A model generated the notes under the pieces. It searched no databases and was not told where the DNA came from. It worked only from the letters and a program-made list of their open reading frames with translations. The position numbers were made by a program, and so were the translations under genes. Source: Cadophora sp. MPI-SDFR-AT-0126 (lineage: Eukaryota; Ascomycota; Leotiomycetes; Helotiales; Ploettnerulaceae). Taken from it: a stretch of 64,000 bases of DNA. Position 1 is the stretch's first letter. Each line of letters begins with the position of its first letter. This document shows, in pieces, positions 20,319-31,688 of the stretch. The stretch covers positions 3,410,001-3,474,000 of the forward strand of contig JAGMVK010000002.1 in the NCBI GenBank assembly GCA_020747065.1, written 5' to 3'.

Positions 20319-21347
20319 ATGGCAAGATCCAAGGCTATAATGCTTTCCCCGCTTTCGACTAGAGTTTCACTCAGCGAGCTTTATGAACGGCTTGGCATTC
20401 GAAATGCGCCCGGAGGCACTACCGCATTCTCAAGACAAACACGCCGATGGACAAAGTCCTACCGCACTGGCCGCGCCCGGCTTGTACCTGAACTAAACAA
20501 TTGGAATAATCTTGATGTCCAATCAGATCTCCAAGAAGTTGCTGAGGAATTCTTCAAAAAGTACGGGCAGAGTTACTGGTCTGGGGACAACACCGTCCGA
20601 TATACAGACGACAAAGACAAGTAAGGACTGCAAAATCACTACAGATCAATAATGCTAGACTCATAGCAGGGGCTAATTTTGAAAAGGATAGTAGATTTGT
20701 TAAAGCAGGTCTTTTGGAAGCAAAGTCAGCACTCTCGAATTGCTCATCGGAAAATCCAAGCAGCCAAGCATACCCTTTCGCCAGAAGAAAATAGCCGTTG
20801 TGAAACGCCAACGATGAATCAACCCAGTCACTGTGAAGATGCAACCACGGCCATTAGTCATCGAGCATATTCTGCCCCGGTAGCGCAGATGATGAACAGC
20901 CTGCCATCAACGCTGCGTCCCGATCCCACGTCACCGCCCCTAATCCAACTCCCAGTCAAAAGCCATCCATCCAATACCCAACCTCTATATTCGGCTGCTA
21001 AACCGGCTTTTTGGATCATCACGAATAAACCTAAACAAACCCAAGAGCTCTGGCCTGGCGGCAACCTTCAACAACAGTCTTTATCAGATTTTATCCAGGC
21101 AATCCCAATACTCAAGGAGATGTCCAAACTATTACGAATCCAGCTCACCCTTGAAACTGCGAAGCGCAACATTGTAATTCCCATTCTTATAGGCGATGAG
21201 GCGCTTTGGAAATTTGCAAAGACATATTTAGCTCAGAAGCTGGATGAGGTTGAAGGGGTGGAGGATTGGTCGAGCGTACAGATTGAGCTAATTTATGACG
21301 ACAATGTAGACGCGGAATGTGAGCTGGATGACGATTTTGTATTTTAG
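20319..21347 (+). CDS. Hypothetical protein, 2 exons
   Basis: Exons 20319-20620 and 20687-21347 are joined by a 66-bp intron (GTAAGG donor, CTAAT branch, phase 2), giving 320 residues. The ATG context is ACCATGG. The N-terminal ~100 residues are basic and include a compact YERLGIRNAPGGTT segment. The middle (~125-225) is Pro/Ser/Gln-rich. The C-terminal ~100 residues look folded, with alternating helices and strands (SLSDFIQAIPILKEM, NIVIPILIGDEALW), and the protein ends in a strongly acidic tail. I do not recognise the family. Confidence 0.6.
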
Positions 21348-23363
21348 GAGGTCTGTACAAGAACAATTTTGATAGCAAGCCTTATTTTTGAATTTATTGA
21401 ATTTTTAGGGTACTAGCACATAGATTCATACATGGACTGAACTGTGCGGTAGGATGGAGCAGTATTGGTTAGTTTCCAGATCTGCGCGTTCATGCTGACT
21501 AATATATCTCCTCACAGCTCTCATGATCAAGGGCTTACTAGAGGCAGGACGAGAATGTGGCTCTAATCTATCCAGGAAGTGGTTCATGCTGACGCTCACG
21601 ATGCTTCGCCGCTATCAGTTCCTTGAACGATCCTCTTTTGGTTGAGGGCGGTTAATACTCAAAGCAGTCGAATTTCCCCGGTGAAGGGCCTGCATGAAGA
21701 TAGTTCGACAGCTCTGGAACCAGCTAGCATCACTCTGGAACCGCGAGCCTTAAGAGTAGAAGAGGAATTATGACGATCGACGTCCTAGCCGGCAATAAAA
21801 AGACACCCCATGTGGGGACCGGCTAAGTAGTTCAAGCAACGCTTGGTGGCTCACATTGACTTGCCCCTGACAGAACCTTGAGCGGTGGGCAACAATCAAA
21901 CTCGGACGGCAGTGTCATCTGCACTTTGGAAGGAATAGGACAAATGCTTGGGCGAGGCGTATTGCCCATGACAAAGAGTTTGGGGAGCGCTGTACAATGT
22001 CGAATAAATAAACGCCATTCTAAGTGCAATCTACTAGTTATCTTCGGGCGTAGAGGTCGGACGTGACTTGAACCTACCTTTCCAGTCTTTACGTGTATCT
22101 CCTGGTGCCCCTGGACCTCATTCTGGACAAAGAGCCCAAAGGTTTATGAACACATTGGAGTCGTAATCATGGAAATCCGTGTTAAAAGATTAAAGGCTGA
22201 ATGGCTGTCATGAGTAAACAATCTCAATGAGTTTTCTAGTTTTACTTGTGCTTGAATCCTTGAACATGGTTCGCGAGATCGCTGTGCTGAGTGTTCACGT
22301 GCCCTGCAAGCCCGGGTCGGGCGAAACTTTTTCCGTATAGGGGCCTCCTCGGTTAACGACCGAGTTCTATAATATTTTCTACATCATCACTTCCTCGACC
22401 AGCAATGCTTCAACTTCTACTGAATTCAATTAGCGGCCACGATCATTCCCTCAAGACTCCTCCACAACCTCTACAAGCGTGCCCTTCTTCAATCATGTAA
22501 TAGGATCCTCCTCGCTGGCCGCAGATTGGTGTTATGAGACCTCTTATCTCGAAGTTGTTCAAACACCTCTACCGTACTATCTACCTTCATTTACTCCTTA
22601 TTACTTGCTCTCTAGACTTTGTCAACCCTGTATCGAGGCTTCGTAAACTGGCAACTCACCAATCCGTGTTAGATAACGTTATCAGTCTTTCCTTAGCATA
22701 GCTCTCAACCCCCCTTCTGCTCGTCGTGAAGCGTCGGAAAGAGATAGTTCCGAATTCAAATTCCGCGGATGGCCGGTCCTCCTTAGTCCGTAGCTCAGAT
22801 CACGTCCTCTTCATCTGCGTCCCAGCAGATCATGACGTCCCTTTCATGCATCGGAACATAAACAGGCCGCTCTATCACCTGCCTGTATCATGAGTACTAC
22901 CCCTTCCTACTGCCTGCCTGATTCATGATAGCGGAACCATGATGATGATCGAGTGGAAGTAGATCAGCTGTGATGATGGATCCATGCGGTTAACGTCATG
23001 TTGCTAAACATACCTCAAGGGCGAGGCTGCAGTGGCGGGATCCATGGGCACGCATGAATGACTTAAGTTGTACCATGGAGCTGAGGGAATTTCCTGGGAA
23101 GCGTCTGCTCAGCTGTATCCACCGCTCGACATGGATAACCCCGTCCCTACCATTTAGGCATCATGCAAGGCGCCGCCGATAGGGAGAAGTGATGCTCGAC
23201 GTCATGGTCTCGGAGAGAGTAAGGCCATTAAGGGTCGGCATCAATACTCAACTCGTCCGGTAGAGCCAGCTCCTGTTGGTCCCATGACCATCGTCCTTTT
23301 TACCGCTCATGCGAAGAATGGGAGGCGACGCTCCACATCAAGGGCTCAGCGACAATAGCATCC
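21348..23363. other. Intergenic, no supported gene
   Basis: A 2-kb stretch with no open frame above ~70 codons and no repeat that I could match elsewhere in the window. Several ATG-rich segments (22840-23060, repeated CATGA/CATGG words) give it an unusual texture without coding signal. Confidence 0.45.
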
Positions 23364-24515
23364 ATGGATTTCCATGAATCACCCTCGCCGCCGATGGCCA
23401 TAAGTACCCCTCCCATCCCATCCCCTCCTCCTCTCGGCAGTCAACTTGTATCGTATCTTCTTTCATCTCGCAATATGTCGCCCGTACAACCCAATCATTG
23501 GAATTTCATGACCAACCATGGGCTTCCGGGGTCTTTATCAGAGCAAGGTCACTGCCTAGACAGACAACATGGGCTTCCAGGCACTTTTTCTGAGCAAATT
23601 CGTGACCTAGCCAGACCTCAAAGTATGTGCGTGTCTATCTGTAAGACTTTAACTAACATAGCATAGGAAGCCTTTTTTCTACAGCAGATGGTCATATCGA
23701 CCATATTGGCAACGGCGGCGTCCCACTTGATGAAAAGGTGGTCGACGAGAGCCACAAGAACGCCGCAAAATTCGCAAACAAGAGTCGGAAACGCAAGCCT
23801 GCCGGACTGGTCCCATTTTCAGTCGATGTTGGCAGGAATTCGGAGCCATCTCAGAAACGTCATTGTGGCCAATCCGCAAGTTTCTCTGAAGCAATTGCAC
23901 GACAGGACCCCACGGTGGAAATTATCGATCTTACCATCGAAGTTATCGACCTCACTGTCAATGTCGAGCATTGCGCTATTTGCCCAAATATCCTTGGGCA
24001 CGGCCAAGGCTATATCTCCCGCATGTTCGCTTTCACTACATGTGGCTGTGTACGGTATTCCACCCTATGTCAATCTTATGCGCTAACCTTTTCATCAAAG
24101 GTCCTATGCGGCGAGTGCCTCCTTGGTAACAAAGAAAAGGAACGCGAATCCACCTCTGTGATCAAAGATGTCTGCTGCCCTAAGAGCAACCACTTTAATA
24201 AAGGCAAACAAGAAGCTCGTCAAATCTTTGGACTTGAATGTGCGATTTGCTACGCGACGTCAGCCGATGGATTTGATCAGGGGGCACCGCACAGGAGTGA
24301 CATGGTTCGGACATCATGTGGTAAGTCTTGTTCATAGCTCAGATGTAGATAGTGATCTGACAACAACAGGTCACACGTTCTGCCGTAGGTGCATTCGACA
24401 GTGGGCTGTAGAACAGAGAATGAAGAAGTGTCCTTCTTGTAGGTTGAACCTGCGCTGGGAGGGGAAGCAGTGTTGCTTTTTCAAAACTATTCAGCGTGGG
24501 CTTGTTTGTAGATGA
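23364..24515 (+). CDS. RING-finger protein with tandem SUMO-interacting-like motifs (copy 2)
   Basis: Exons 23364-23622, 23667-24049, 24101-24320 and 24370-24515 (introns of 44, 51 and 49 bp, all in phase) give 335 residues. The N-terminus is Pro/Ser-rich with a doubled GLPG-S/T-x-SEQ unit. A basic NLS-like stretch (NKSRKRKP) precedes two adjacent motifs, EIIDLT and EVIDLT, which match the SUMO-interacting consensus. A Cys-rich segment follows (EHCAIC, CGCVLCGEC), then the RING: LECAIC, CGHTFCRRC and CPSC. It is clearly homologous to the gene at 17563 and shares its intron positions. I infer a SUMO-targeted E3 ubiquitin ligase acting in the nucleus. Confidence 0.8.
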
Positions 24516-25174
24516 GAACATCACGTACAGGGTTTGGGTAGTACAACGATCATGAGCAGATTCAGTCTATTTCCCATGTACTATTTTATACATCATCTCA
24601 CTTTACACATCACCATTCTCAATTTCGAAGAACAGAGGAACCAGATGTCCCTCGTCATATGCAAAGATTGACTCGTCTTGAAGTGGTAACATGCTCTTTC
24701 GAGGATCTGTATGCACCTCATGAATGTTTGGGCCTTTGACTGGAAGTTTCATCGCAACGACCATCAATTCAGGGCCAAGGATACAAGCTTGAGCACATTT
24801 TTTCTATATTATCCGGGCAATCGGTCGATCTCCTCAACTTGGTTCGACACCACATGGCCGGAATGTCGCCCACGATGAGGAACCAGCGAGTCGCAAGTAC
24901 TGCATGAATATCAGGGATCCAGGAGTAAGTCGCCACCGAATCATTGCCCGAGAGCTGGTAGTCCGTAAGTAAATCAAGGTCAATGGCTTTCTGGGCATGA
25001 TGTTCGGAACCGAGGGTATCTGCCTTGAGCAGGACTCACTCCCTAGGCCCAGGATCAATGCGGTCTGAAGTATAAATATGTGCATCTCCCACCTCAATCC
25101 TGTTGTCAAGTTCATTCTGGTTTCTCTCTTTCTTCAAAAACACGTCCGCACATCCATCTGGGATCTGGAGCATC
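24516..25174. other. Intergenic with sirtuin promoter
   Basis: No gene is supported. A TATAAAT element at 25071-25077 sits about 100 bp before the sirtuin ATG and is followed by a pyrimidine-rich leader. Confidence 0.45.
25071..25077 (+). promoter_or_regulatory. TATA box of the sirtuin gene
   Basis: A TATAAAT element about 98 bp upstream of ATG 25175. Confidence 0.4.
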
Positions 25175-26178
25175 ATGGCTAGACATCGCCGTGCTACCAA
25201 ACTAGCCGGGCGTCAAGCTCGACGACACAAACCGTGCAATAAGCCAGCACCCACATGTCGCAGTCGCATGGTGCACGCAGGGCGACCCAGCTACCTTGAC
25301 ATACGCCAACTTTTTGCGGGCTGTGGCCATCTCGCCGGCCAAGCTGAACGCCTCACTGCGCTGCGAGAGATATTTTCGACTCGCAAGAAGATTGTGGTCG
25401 TAAGTGGCGCTGGCATCTCTGTGAATGCGGGCAGTGAGTCTCCCATCGATGCATGAGATAATTCATCTAACATACTCTTGTAGTCCCCGACTTCCGCAAT
25501 GATTCCGGCCGCAACTGCAGCCGCCACCTGTTCGATGTACGAGCCAAAAGCTCAGATTTGCACCAGATGATTACTCATATGGGAACTCGTGCTTCCCAAG
25601 CCGAACCTACCAAGTTTCACCACCTTCTCAAAGGCTTCGCTGGGTCAGACCGCCTCCTCTATAATCTCACGCAGAATATCGACTGCCTTGAGGACAAGTT
25701 TCCTTTGTTGTCTAGCAAGACGATCCAACTTCATGGGCGACTGGATACCCTGGTTTGTCAAATGCGAAGCAGTCATACCTTCCAGGTAGGCCCAGAAGGC
25801 CTTCAAGCCAGGATTATGTCACCGTGTCCAGATTGCGAGACGGTTGATAAGGAGCGAGTGCGGATGGGAAAACGATCACACGGTGTCGGGGTGCTTCTCC
25901 CCAAGATTCTCCTCTACGGAGCTGGACCAGAAGCCGTGATTGGAGATAGATTGTTGAACGAGCTCTTTCAAGAAGTGGACGCAGTTATTATTGCGGGGAC
26001 AAGGTTGCAGATCAAGGCAGCGAAAACACTTGCAGCCGAACTGTGTCGAGCAGTGAAATGGAGGAACGGCCTCACTGTGTGGGTGAACAAAGAGCGGCCG
26101 CCGCGGGACTTTGAATCTCTTCTGGATTATGTGGCACTTGGGGACTGCGATGAGTTTGCTTCTTTGATTTCAGCATAG
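25175..26178 (+). CDS. Sirtuin (NAD-dependent deacylase, SIR2 family), 2 exons
   Basis: Exons 25175-25433 and 25484-26178 are joined by a 50-bp intron (GTGAGT...TAG, phase 1) inside the NAD-binding motif, giving 317 residues. The start ATGGCT at 25175 is chosen because the frame upstream has no ATG. Core motifs are GAGISVNAGIPDFR (~78-91), TQNID (149-153) and the catalytic His in QLHG (H170). The structural zinc site looks incomplete: C178, C201 and C204 are present, but the partner of C178 is Arg (CQMR rather than CxxC). The basic N-terminus may direct it to the nucleus. Sirtuins remove acyl groups from lysines using NAD+. Its place near the JmjC-SET gene suggests a chromatin theme (inference). 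Confidence 0.85.
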
Positions 26179-26406
26179 AATGTGATAAATGTGATTTCTA
26201 TCTACCGACAAAATCGGGCCCAGCCGATGACATGCGAAAAGGAAAGAAGCAGTGAAAATTGAATAACAGTGCCAACAGAACTGCGCGAGCAAAGACCAAT
26301 GAAAGAAACATCAATGCCAAAAGAAAACTAACGGAAATCAACTCAAGTTGAGGAATAGGACGCTCTATCAGTTACTAAAACAATGAGGACCACGCTTCAT
26401 TGACGT

Positions 26407-28672
26407 TCAGGCAGCTCCCGAGACTGGAATTCGGCTCAAAACCTCCTCAAATTTCTTGGACATATCCTCCGCCTGCCGTCTATTTTCTTCGGCCATTTCC
26501 TTCAAGAATTTTTGCATTATACCGGCAAAAATTTGGCTCTGATTATCGGACCCTATAGACTTCGTCTTCTTCGTCTTCGAATTTCTCTTCGTCCTTGGCA
26601 TACGGCGCCGTTCATCGCCTGAGTCATCACCACTCGAGTTGTCGTTATCAGAGCTCTCACTATCTCTTGCGCGTCTTCTCCCCTTCTTCTTGGCTGAAAC
26701 AAATATTCCCGAAGAATCGGAGTCGGAATCACTCTCGTCATCTGAATCGGCATCTCTTCTTGACTTTGACCGACGCTTGATTTCGGACCCACCTGCGAGT
26801 AGCTTCTTCGACTTAATCAACCAGGGCGGTGTTTCGCCAATATCCTCGTAGAATTCTGCGATTTGGTTGTCCGCATCCGTTTTCCCGAAAACCTGCCTCA
26901 TGCACTCTCTGCTTACCAGGTCTCGTGATCCATCAGTAAAAGAATACAGTGCATAGCCAACTGGATAGTATGCCCTAGAACCTTCTGTCTTTGTATTAAA
27001 TGGCTTGCATGCAAAGCCTAGAAGTTCGTCAAACATTTCAACGTCCTCGTACGTGTACCTCTTCTCAGAATACCGGATGTCATTCTGCTCCTCCTCCGGG
27101 AGATCGCGGTAGGCATCCACGACTCTTCTTCCAACCTCTTCACCAGATACCAAGGCTATTGGGTTCGGCTGTCCCTTTTTCTCAATGACAAACTGGCAGC
27201 CATTATAGAGTTGTTCTTTCTTCTTCCTGTCCGTCTTGTAGAATGGCCTCCATCCAAGAATCTTCTCGCCCTTCCTTGTCTCTCCAGGCTCCCATTTACG
27301 TATGCGAGTGTCTGCATCGGTCATATCGACATCGCTCTCCCCGTCCTTTTTTTTGGATGAGGAAGACCCTCCACGCCCCCTACCTTCCCCCTCCTCCTCC
27401 GAAGAGGGTCCCACATCGGGCATTTCGGTATCGCTCTCCCCGCCTTTTTGCTTAAAAGACGACGGCTTCTCCCGCCCCTTGCCTTTTTCCCTCTCCTTGA
27501 AAGATGAAGGCTTTGAACGTCTCTTGCCTTTATCTTTTCGACTCCACGGCAAAAAGTCTAGCCACTCTCGTGGATATGAGTTTATCCGGATGGTTTTTTC
27601 GAATTGCTTCTCCAGCTTTTCCTGCAATTCCTTCGCCCGTTTGCTATTAGGATCCTTTTTAAGAGACTTCACAGCCACTCCAGCCTCCATCCCAATGGCG
27701 CGCAAGACATTAATGCCTATAAGGAATTCACCTTTTGTAAAGCCATCCTTTTTGTTTTGCTTTGTTATCCTCTTATTTAAACTCTCAATTTTGGCTTTGG
27801 TTGAAGAGTCGCGAGGATCCGCGAGAAGCTTGCGTACCCAAGGCGTTGCTTCTTTGTAGATTCCCAATCTGAAGGAGTCTGGCCTCAGCTCTTCTTCATC
27901 TTCTTCACTATCGTCGCCACTTGAATCTGATCCGGAATCTGTACCAGCAGCATTTTCGGCGAATTCCTCGTCCCATAAGACGAATGGGTCGAGCTCTCCT
28001 CTCAGCTTATATGTTTCGCGATTTCTGTCGTACTTTGTTCTTTCCACGGCAACGCCTAGGACTTGATATGCTGCAGAGACCACTATAAAAAATATTAGCA
28101 TTCAACTATTAGACGGAACAAATCAACTGACTTTTAAAGGCTTCCTCCGCGTCATTGAACTGACTCTTATCCGGATGGGTTAGCAGTGAGCTCTTCATGT
28201 AGGCTTTCTTGACTTCAGCTCTTGAACAATTTTCTCCGAGGCCAAGAATGGCGTAATAATCCTTTTCCGGGCATTTCCGGACTCGAGTTATCTCTTCTCT
28301 CTGCTCCAGCCTGTAGCGAGTTGACTTCTTATGCTCTGCCGAATTCTCGTCTTTCCCACTTTCTTCATCGTTGTCGGATTTCTTGCCAGACTCCTTGTCA
28401 GAGCTCTTACGAGAATTCTTGTCGGAGCTCTTACCAGACTCCTTGTCGGACCTCTTACCAGACTCCTTACTTAAACTCTTATCGGATTTCTCTCCAAAAT
28501 CTCCAAGTAGTCTACTGAGTTCAGCGATGTCTTTGTCTGAGTCCTCGCTGCTTTCTTTCTCAGACTCGTATCTTTGCTTAGATTTCACTTCCAAGCCTTT
28601 CCCCTTCCGTCGAAAAGCCGAGCCGTCTTCGCTCTCAGATGCGCTCTCAACATGGGGAAGTCGCGGGTACAT
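26407..28672 (-). CDS. J-domain (DnaJ-like) protein with long charged tail, 2 exons
   Basis: On the minus strand, exons 28672-28132 and 28082-26407 are joined by a 49-bp intron (GTCAGT...TAG, phase 1) within the J domain, giving 738 residues. The ATG at 28672 is the first in a frame that is open further upstream. Residues ~20-120 are disordered with repeated SDKESGK units. The J domain (~142-205) has DYYAILGL, THPDKS (the essential HPD) and the helix AEEAFKMVSAAYQVLG. The rest is a long Lys/Glu/Ser/Asp-rich region with acidic patches. A helical segment and a late conserved-looking block (YTYEDVEMFDELLGFACKPF) are embedded in it. J proteins stimulate Hsp70; the tail suggests a nuclear or nucleic-acid partner, which is unproven. 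Confidence 0.8.
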
Positions 28673-29113
28673 TCTGTTTGAGAATTGTTTTAGCTCGATT
28701 GAATTAGAACAAAAATGATGTTCGGCATTAAGAGGCAGGTAAAGATAGTCTTTTGTACCCGGAGTAGATAGAAAGAGCCGCTTTGGGCTCCTTTCGTCAA
28801 GTGGGACTTGCTTCGGCTGTGGACCTGCCAACTCCAAGGGAGCTAACACAGGCTCCCACAACGGCCAGAAATAGGCACCTATCCTCAGCGGACTGTTTCT
28901 GGCTCTAGTGGGAAGACTATTCTGGCCTCTTTGCCGGAGATCTACTTCAATTCGCCTCAGGGTTCCGTATTCGGTCTCTTCTGTTCCCTGGGTCTAAGCT
29001 TCGTGTAGATTAGACAAGAGCTTCTCCCAAGATATTCTGCGCTTCTCCCTCCTAGAATCTCAAAATTTTTTACAATTTTCTTCAATCACCTCCAAACCTC
29101 AAAAACCACCATC
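28673..29113. promoter_or_regulatory. Divergent promoter region
   Basis: This 441-bp segment separates the starts of the minus-strand J-domain gene and the plus-strand secreted-protein gene. Part of it stays open in the J-protein frame without an ATG, so that gene's 5' end could be longer. A TC-rich tract precedes ATG 29114. Confidence 0.4.
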
Positions 29114-29656
29114 ATGCGCCTTTCTTCTCTCTATTCGATCTTTACCTCGTGCAGTCTCGTCCTGGCTCTCGATAAAAGTGATTCAAGATGGAGATACTGG
29201 AACACTACTACAGCCCAGCCGACTCCGGCTCCCATTGGCCCCATTCCTATAAATAATAGCTGGCCATTTCAAGTCACAACAACCGTACAGATCCAGATCG
29301 GCGGCCTGTTCGGTTCTGGTGTCATCAGCTTCAGTGATATTTCTTCAGGTGGGATGAGTGCCATATCCACCCTGGATTCTACTATCAGTGGTGAGCCCTG
29401 TCAAACAGATATCCCGTTTACTTCGAGCCCTAGTATGTCTCTACCTTATAGAAATACAACGTATCCCTTCCAGACCCAGCCCCCTTTGAATTTCAACACA
29501 ACTTGGGGACACGTAACTTCTCAATCACCGGGAGTTCAAGCTTCAACTACATCTCCGGCCGAGCTTGGACTCACCACAGGATCAGGAGTTCAAATCAATC
29601 GCAGACTGCCGAGTTTGTTGGCGATTTTTAATACTATCGTTATTTTGCTGCTTTGA
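29114..29656 (+). CDS. Small secreted, probably GPI-anchored Ser/Thr-rich protein
   Basis: A single exon of 180 residues, with ATG 29114 in good context. Residues 1-19 form a signal peptide (hydrophobic core, cleavage likely after LVLA). The mature part is rich in Ser, Thr, Pro and Asn with several N-x-S/T sites (NTT, NNS, NFNTT). The last ~18 residues are hydrophobic (LLAIFNTIVILLL) with a small-residue stretch before them, as in GPI-anchor signals. Only one cysteine remains after cleavage. It probably sits in the cell wall or plasma membrane; I do not recognise a family. Confidence 0.65.
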   Translation: MRLSSLYSIFTSCSLVLALDKSDSRWRYWNTTTAQPTPAPIGPIPINNSWPFQVTTTVQIQIGGLFGSGVISFSDISSGGMSAISTLDSTISGEPCQTDIPFTSSPSMSLPYRNTTYPFQTQPPLNFNTTWGHVTSQSPGVQASTTSPAELGLTTGSGVQINRRLPSLLAIFNTIVILLL

Positions 29657-30945
29657 TCTGAGGCTTGATTGCAATCTGTAATGCTTTATTTGGGGGGTGG
29701 GTTGTCATAGAATCGGTAGCTGGCTGTGCCGGGTATAATAGCTGGATTTTTTCTAATAGCCAATGATACTCACTTGAGTGTTCTTTCAATCCCTACCCCT
29801 TTTTCATTTACAATTTGCTAGAGTGGCTTCACTATTGCCCGCACTCAGTTCAAAAACTCTCTATAATCCTCAAACTCAAACGCTGAAGTGTCATCCAGAT
29901 GTTCACTTTGTCCGAGAGGTAAAGTGTTTCTAGAAGCAATGCCAAATTCTATAAATGAATAAGTTAGATGAGAACAGATGCAGCAGAGGCAACGGAATTG
30001 GAGAATACGAGACCTACAAAGCGGAGACAAGACAGCTAATTAAGCTAGTTACCCAGCTTATGAAAAAATAAAACAAGGCATAAAAATTCCTCCCTAACTT
30101 CCTCCAGCAAATCTCATTGTACTCTGCTTTGGACTTTGCGCTATATTCAATAGCTCGTTGCAAATCTGTCATTTGCAACGGCGCTAACTGTGCAAGCGTC
30201 CCCTGATAAGGCAAATTCTGCGATTGTTTCGACCAAAAAAGCACCCCTCTGAAGCCATTTCTGGCTCTGGAAAAGGAGCCGGTTCTAACACCGCTACGGA
30301 AATTCTATTTTGAGACAAGACCATCATTTTATCATAAATTTGGTCACTTACGATAATGAAGCAGAACTAGCTTATCGCAAGTGAGCATTAACCACATTTA
30401 TCTTTATTTTCACGACTATCACACATCCTATCTCCTTACTTTGAAAATTCACCTTTAGAATATTATTCACGCTGTCATTTTAGCTACTCCAGCTCTCGCG
30501 CGGCCACAGACCCCAGATCAAACACGCCGATCCCTTCAAGAAACTCGACAAAATATCCAGGGACCCTTACCGTGCGATAATTTTGGCAATAACCAGAATT
30601 GTCCAGACCAACCATTTTTATGCTGCCTAGAAGGCAGCTTGTGTCTCCTGAACACCGACCAGCAAGGCCAAAGCACTTTCCAGTGCTTCTAAACAAGAAC
30701 TTTACCGCTCAATGGTCATTAACATCTGTATGAAATCAACAAGGGCATGTGCTACTCACGAAAACGGGAATGAACAAAGATCCTGCAAATGGGGAGTTGT
30801 GATTCATTACACGGATAGTTGTTCTTGGTTATTAGACACGTTGTTTATCTAGCTATGCATACTAGGTTTACGGCTTCTTTAAAATCACTTCTCTCTTGAA
30901 CCTAATTCAAAAACCATAAAAACTCAATCTGCATGGATGAGCAAG
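29657..30945. other. Intergenic, AT-rich
   Basis: There is no supported gene; short minus-strand frames (29845-30030, 30014-30244, 30484-30696) lack splice or domain support. Confidence 0.45.
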
Positions 30946-31310
30946 TAACGTCCATCCCTACGTGCCGAAAAAAATGATATGTATTTCGACTTTAAGCATC
31001 TTAACACCTGATTATCTCCCATGTTTTTTGTTACATTCCGTAGCTACTCCCGAACACCCTGAACCCATTTAATAAAAAATTCACAATTGTATCATTGCCC
31101 TCACGCCTGATTTGTAAAGAGTCTCCTTTTATAAGGTAATAGACCTCCTCTACCACAGCTCAACCACCGAACTTACACTATCCCCAATAATTATAAAAGA
31201 GTCTTATCCGAGCCCCAAGGCCTCCCTACACTGCAGGGAATTATCATCAGGGTGCAGATTCATGCATGATCGCCACGCGGATCTGTACCTCGGATCAAAG
31301 CGAGACGACT
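30946..31310 (+). repeat. Dispersed repeat, copy A (degenerate)
   Basis: It begins with TAACGTCCATCCCTACGTGCC and ends near GTACCTCGGATCAAAGCGAG. In between it aligns by eye with the copies at 55431-55870 and 62210-62520 (CACTCCCGAACA, CTACCACAGCT, GTGCAGATTCATGCATGATCG). It is the most diverged copy, and many differences are C-to-T or G-to-A, as expected from repeat-induced point mutation. Confidence 0.7.
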
Positions 31311-31688
31311 GATAGTTACGGGGTAATTTCTACGTATGTAATCATGTACTAAGCGCCTGGTGCGCGAGGATAGATCGCAGCTTCACCTGATAGCGACCGA
31401 ACACCAGATCGCCGACGCTCAAACACCAGAACCGTCTTTCGGTTTTCCATTCTCATCCTAGTATAGTACTGCTACATCATAACTGGATTAATGCGATGAG
31501 TCTACAAGCCATTCAACTGGCCGTCAGCGGCATTGCGCAGAGTCGAGTGTTTCTAGTCAGCATCACAAATGTCCCCGCCGTCGTTCACAGATGGATTGTC
31601 GCCACCCCAAGGCAAAGTGCTTTGCTAATGGCTAACGGCATTCTGATCTTTACGCCTGCTGCCCTTGCCCGGCCCTCTCCTCGCAACG

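Noticed and set aside
22262..23360. Possible bidirectional regulatory or RNA gene in the ATG-rich desert
   Set aside because: Word repetition (CATGA, CATGG) is visible, but there is no fold, repeat unit or frame to support a specific feature.
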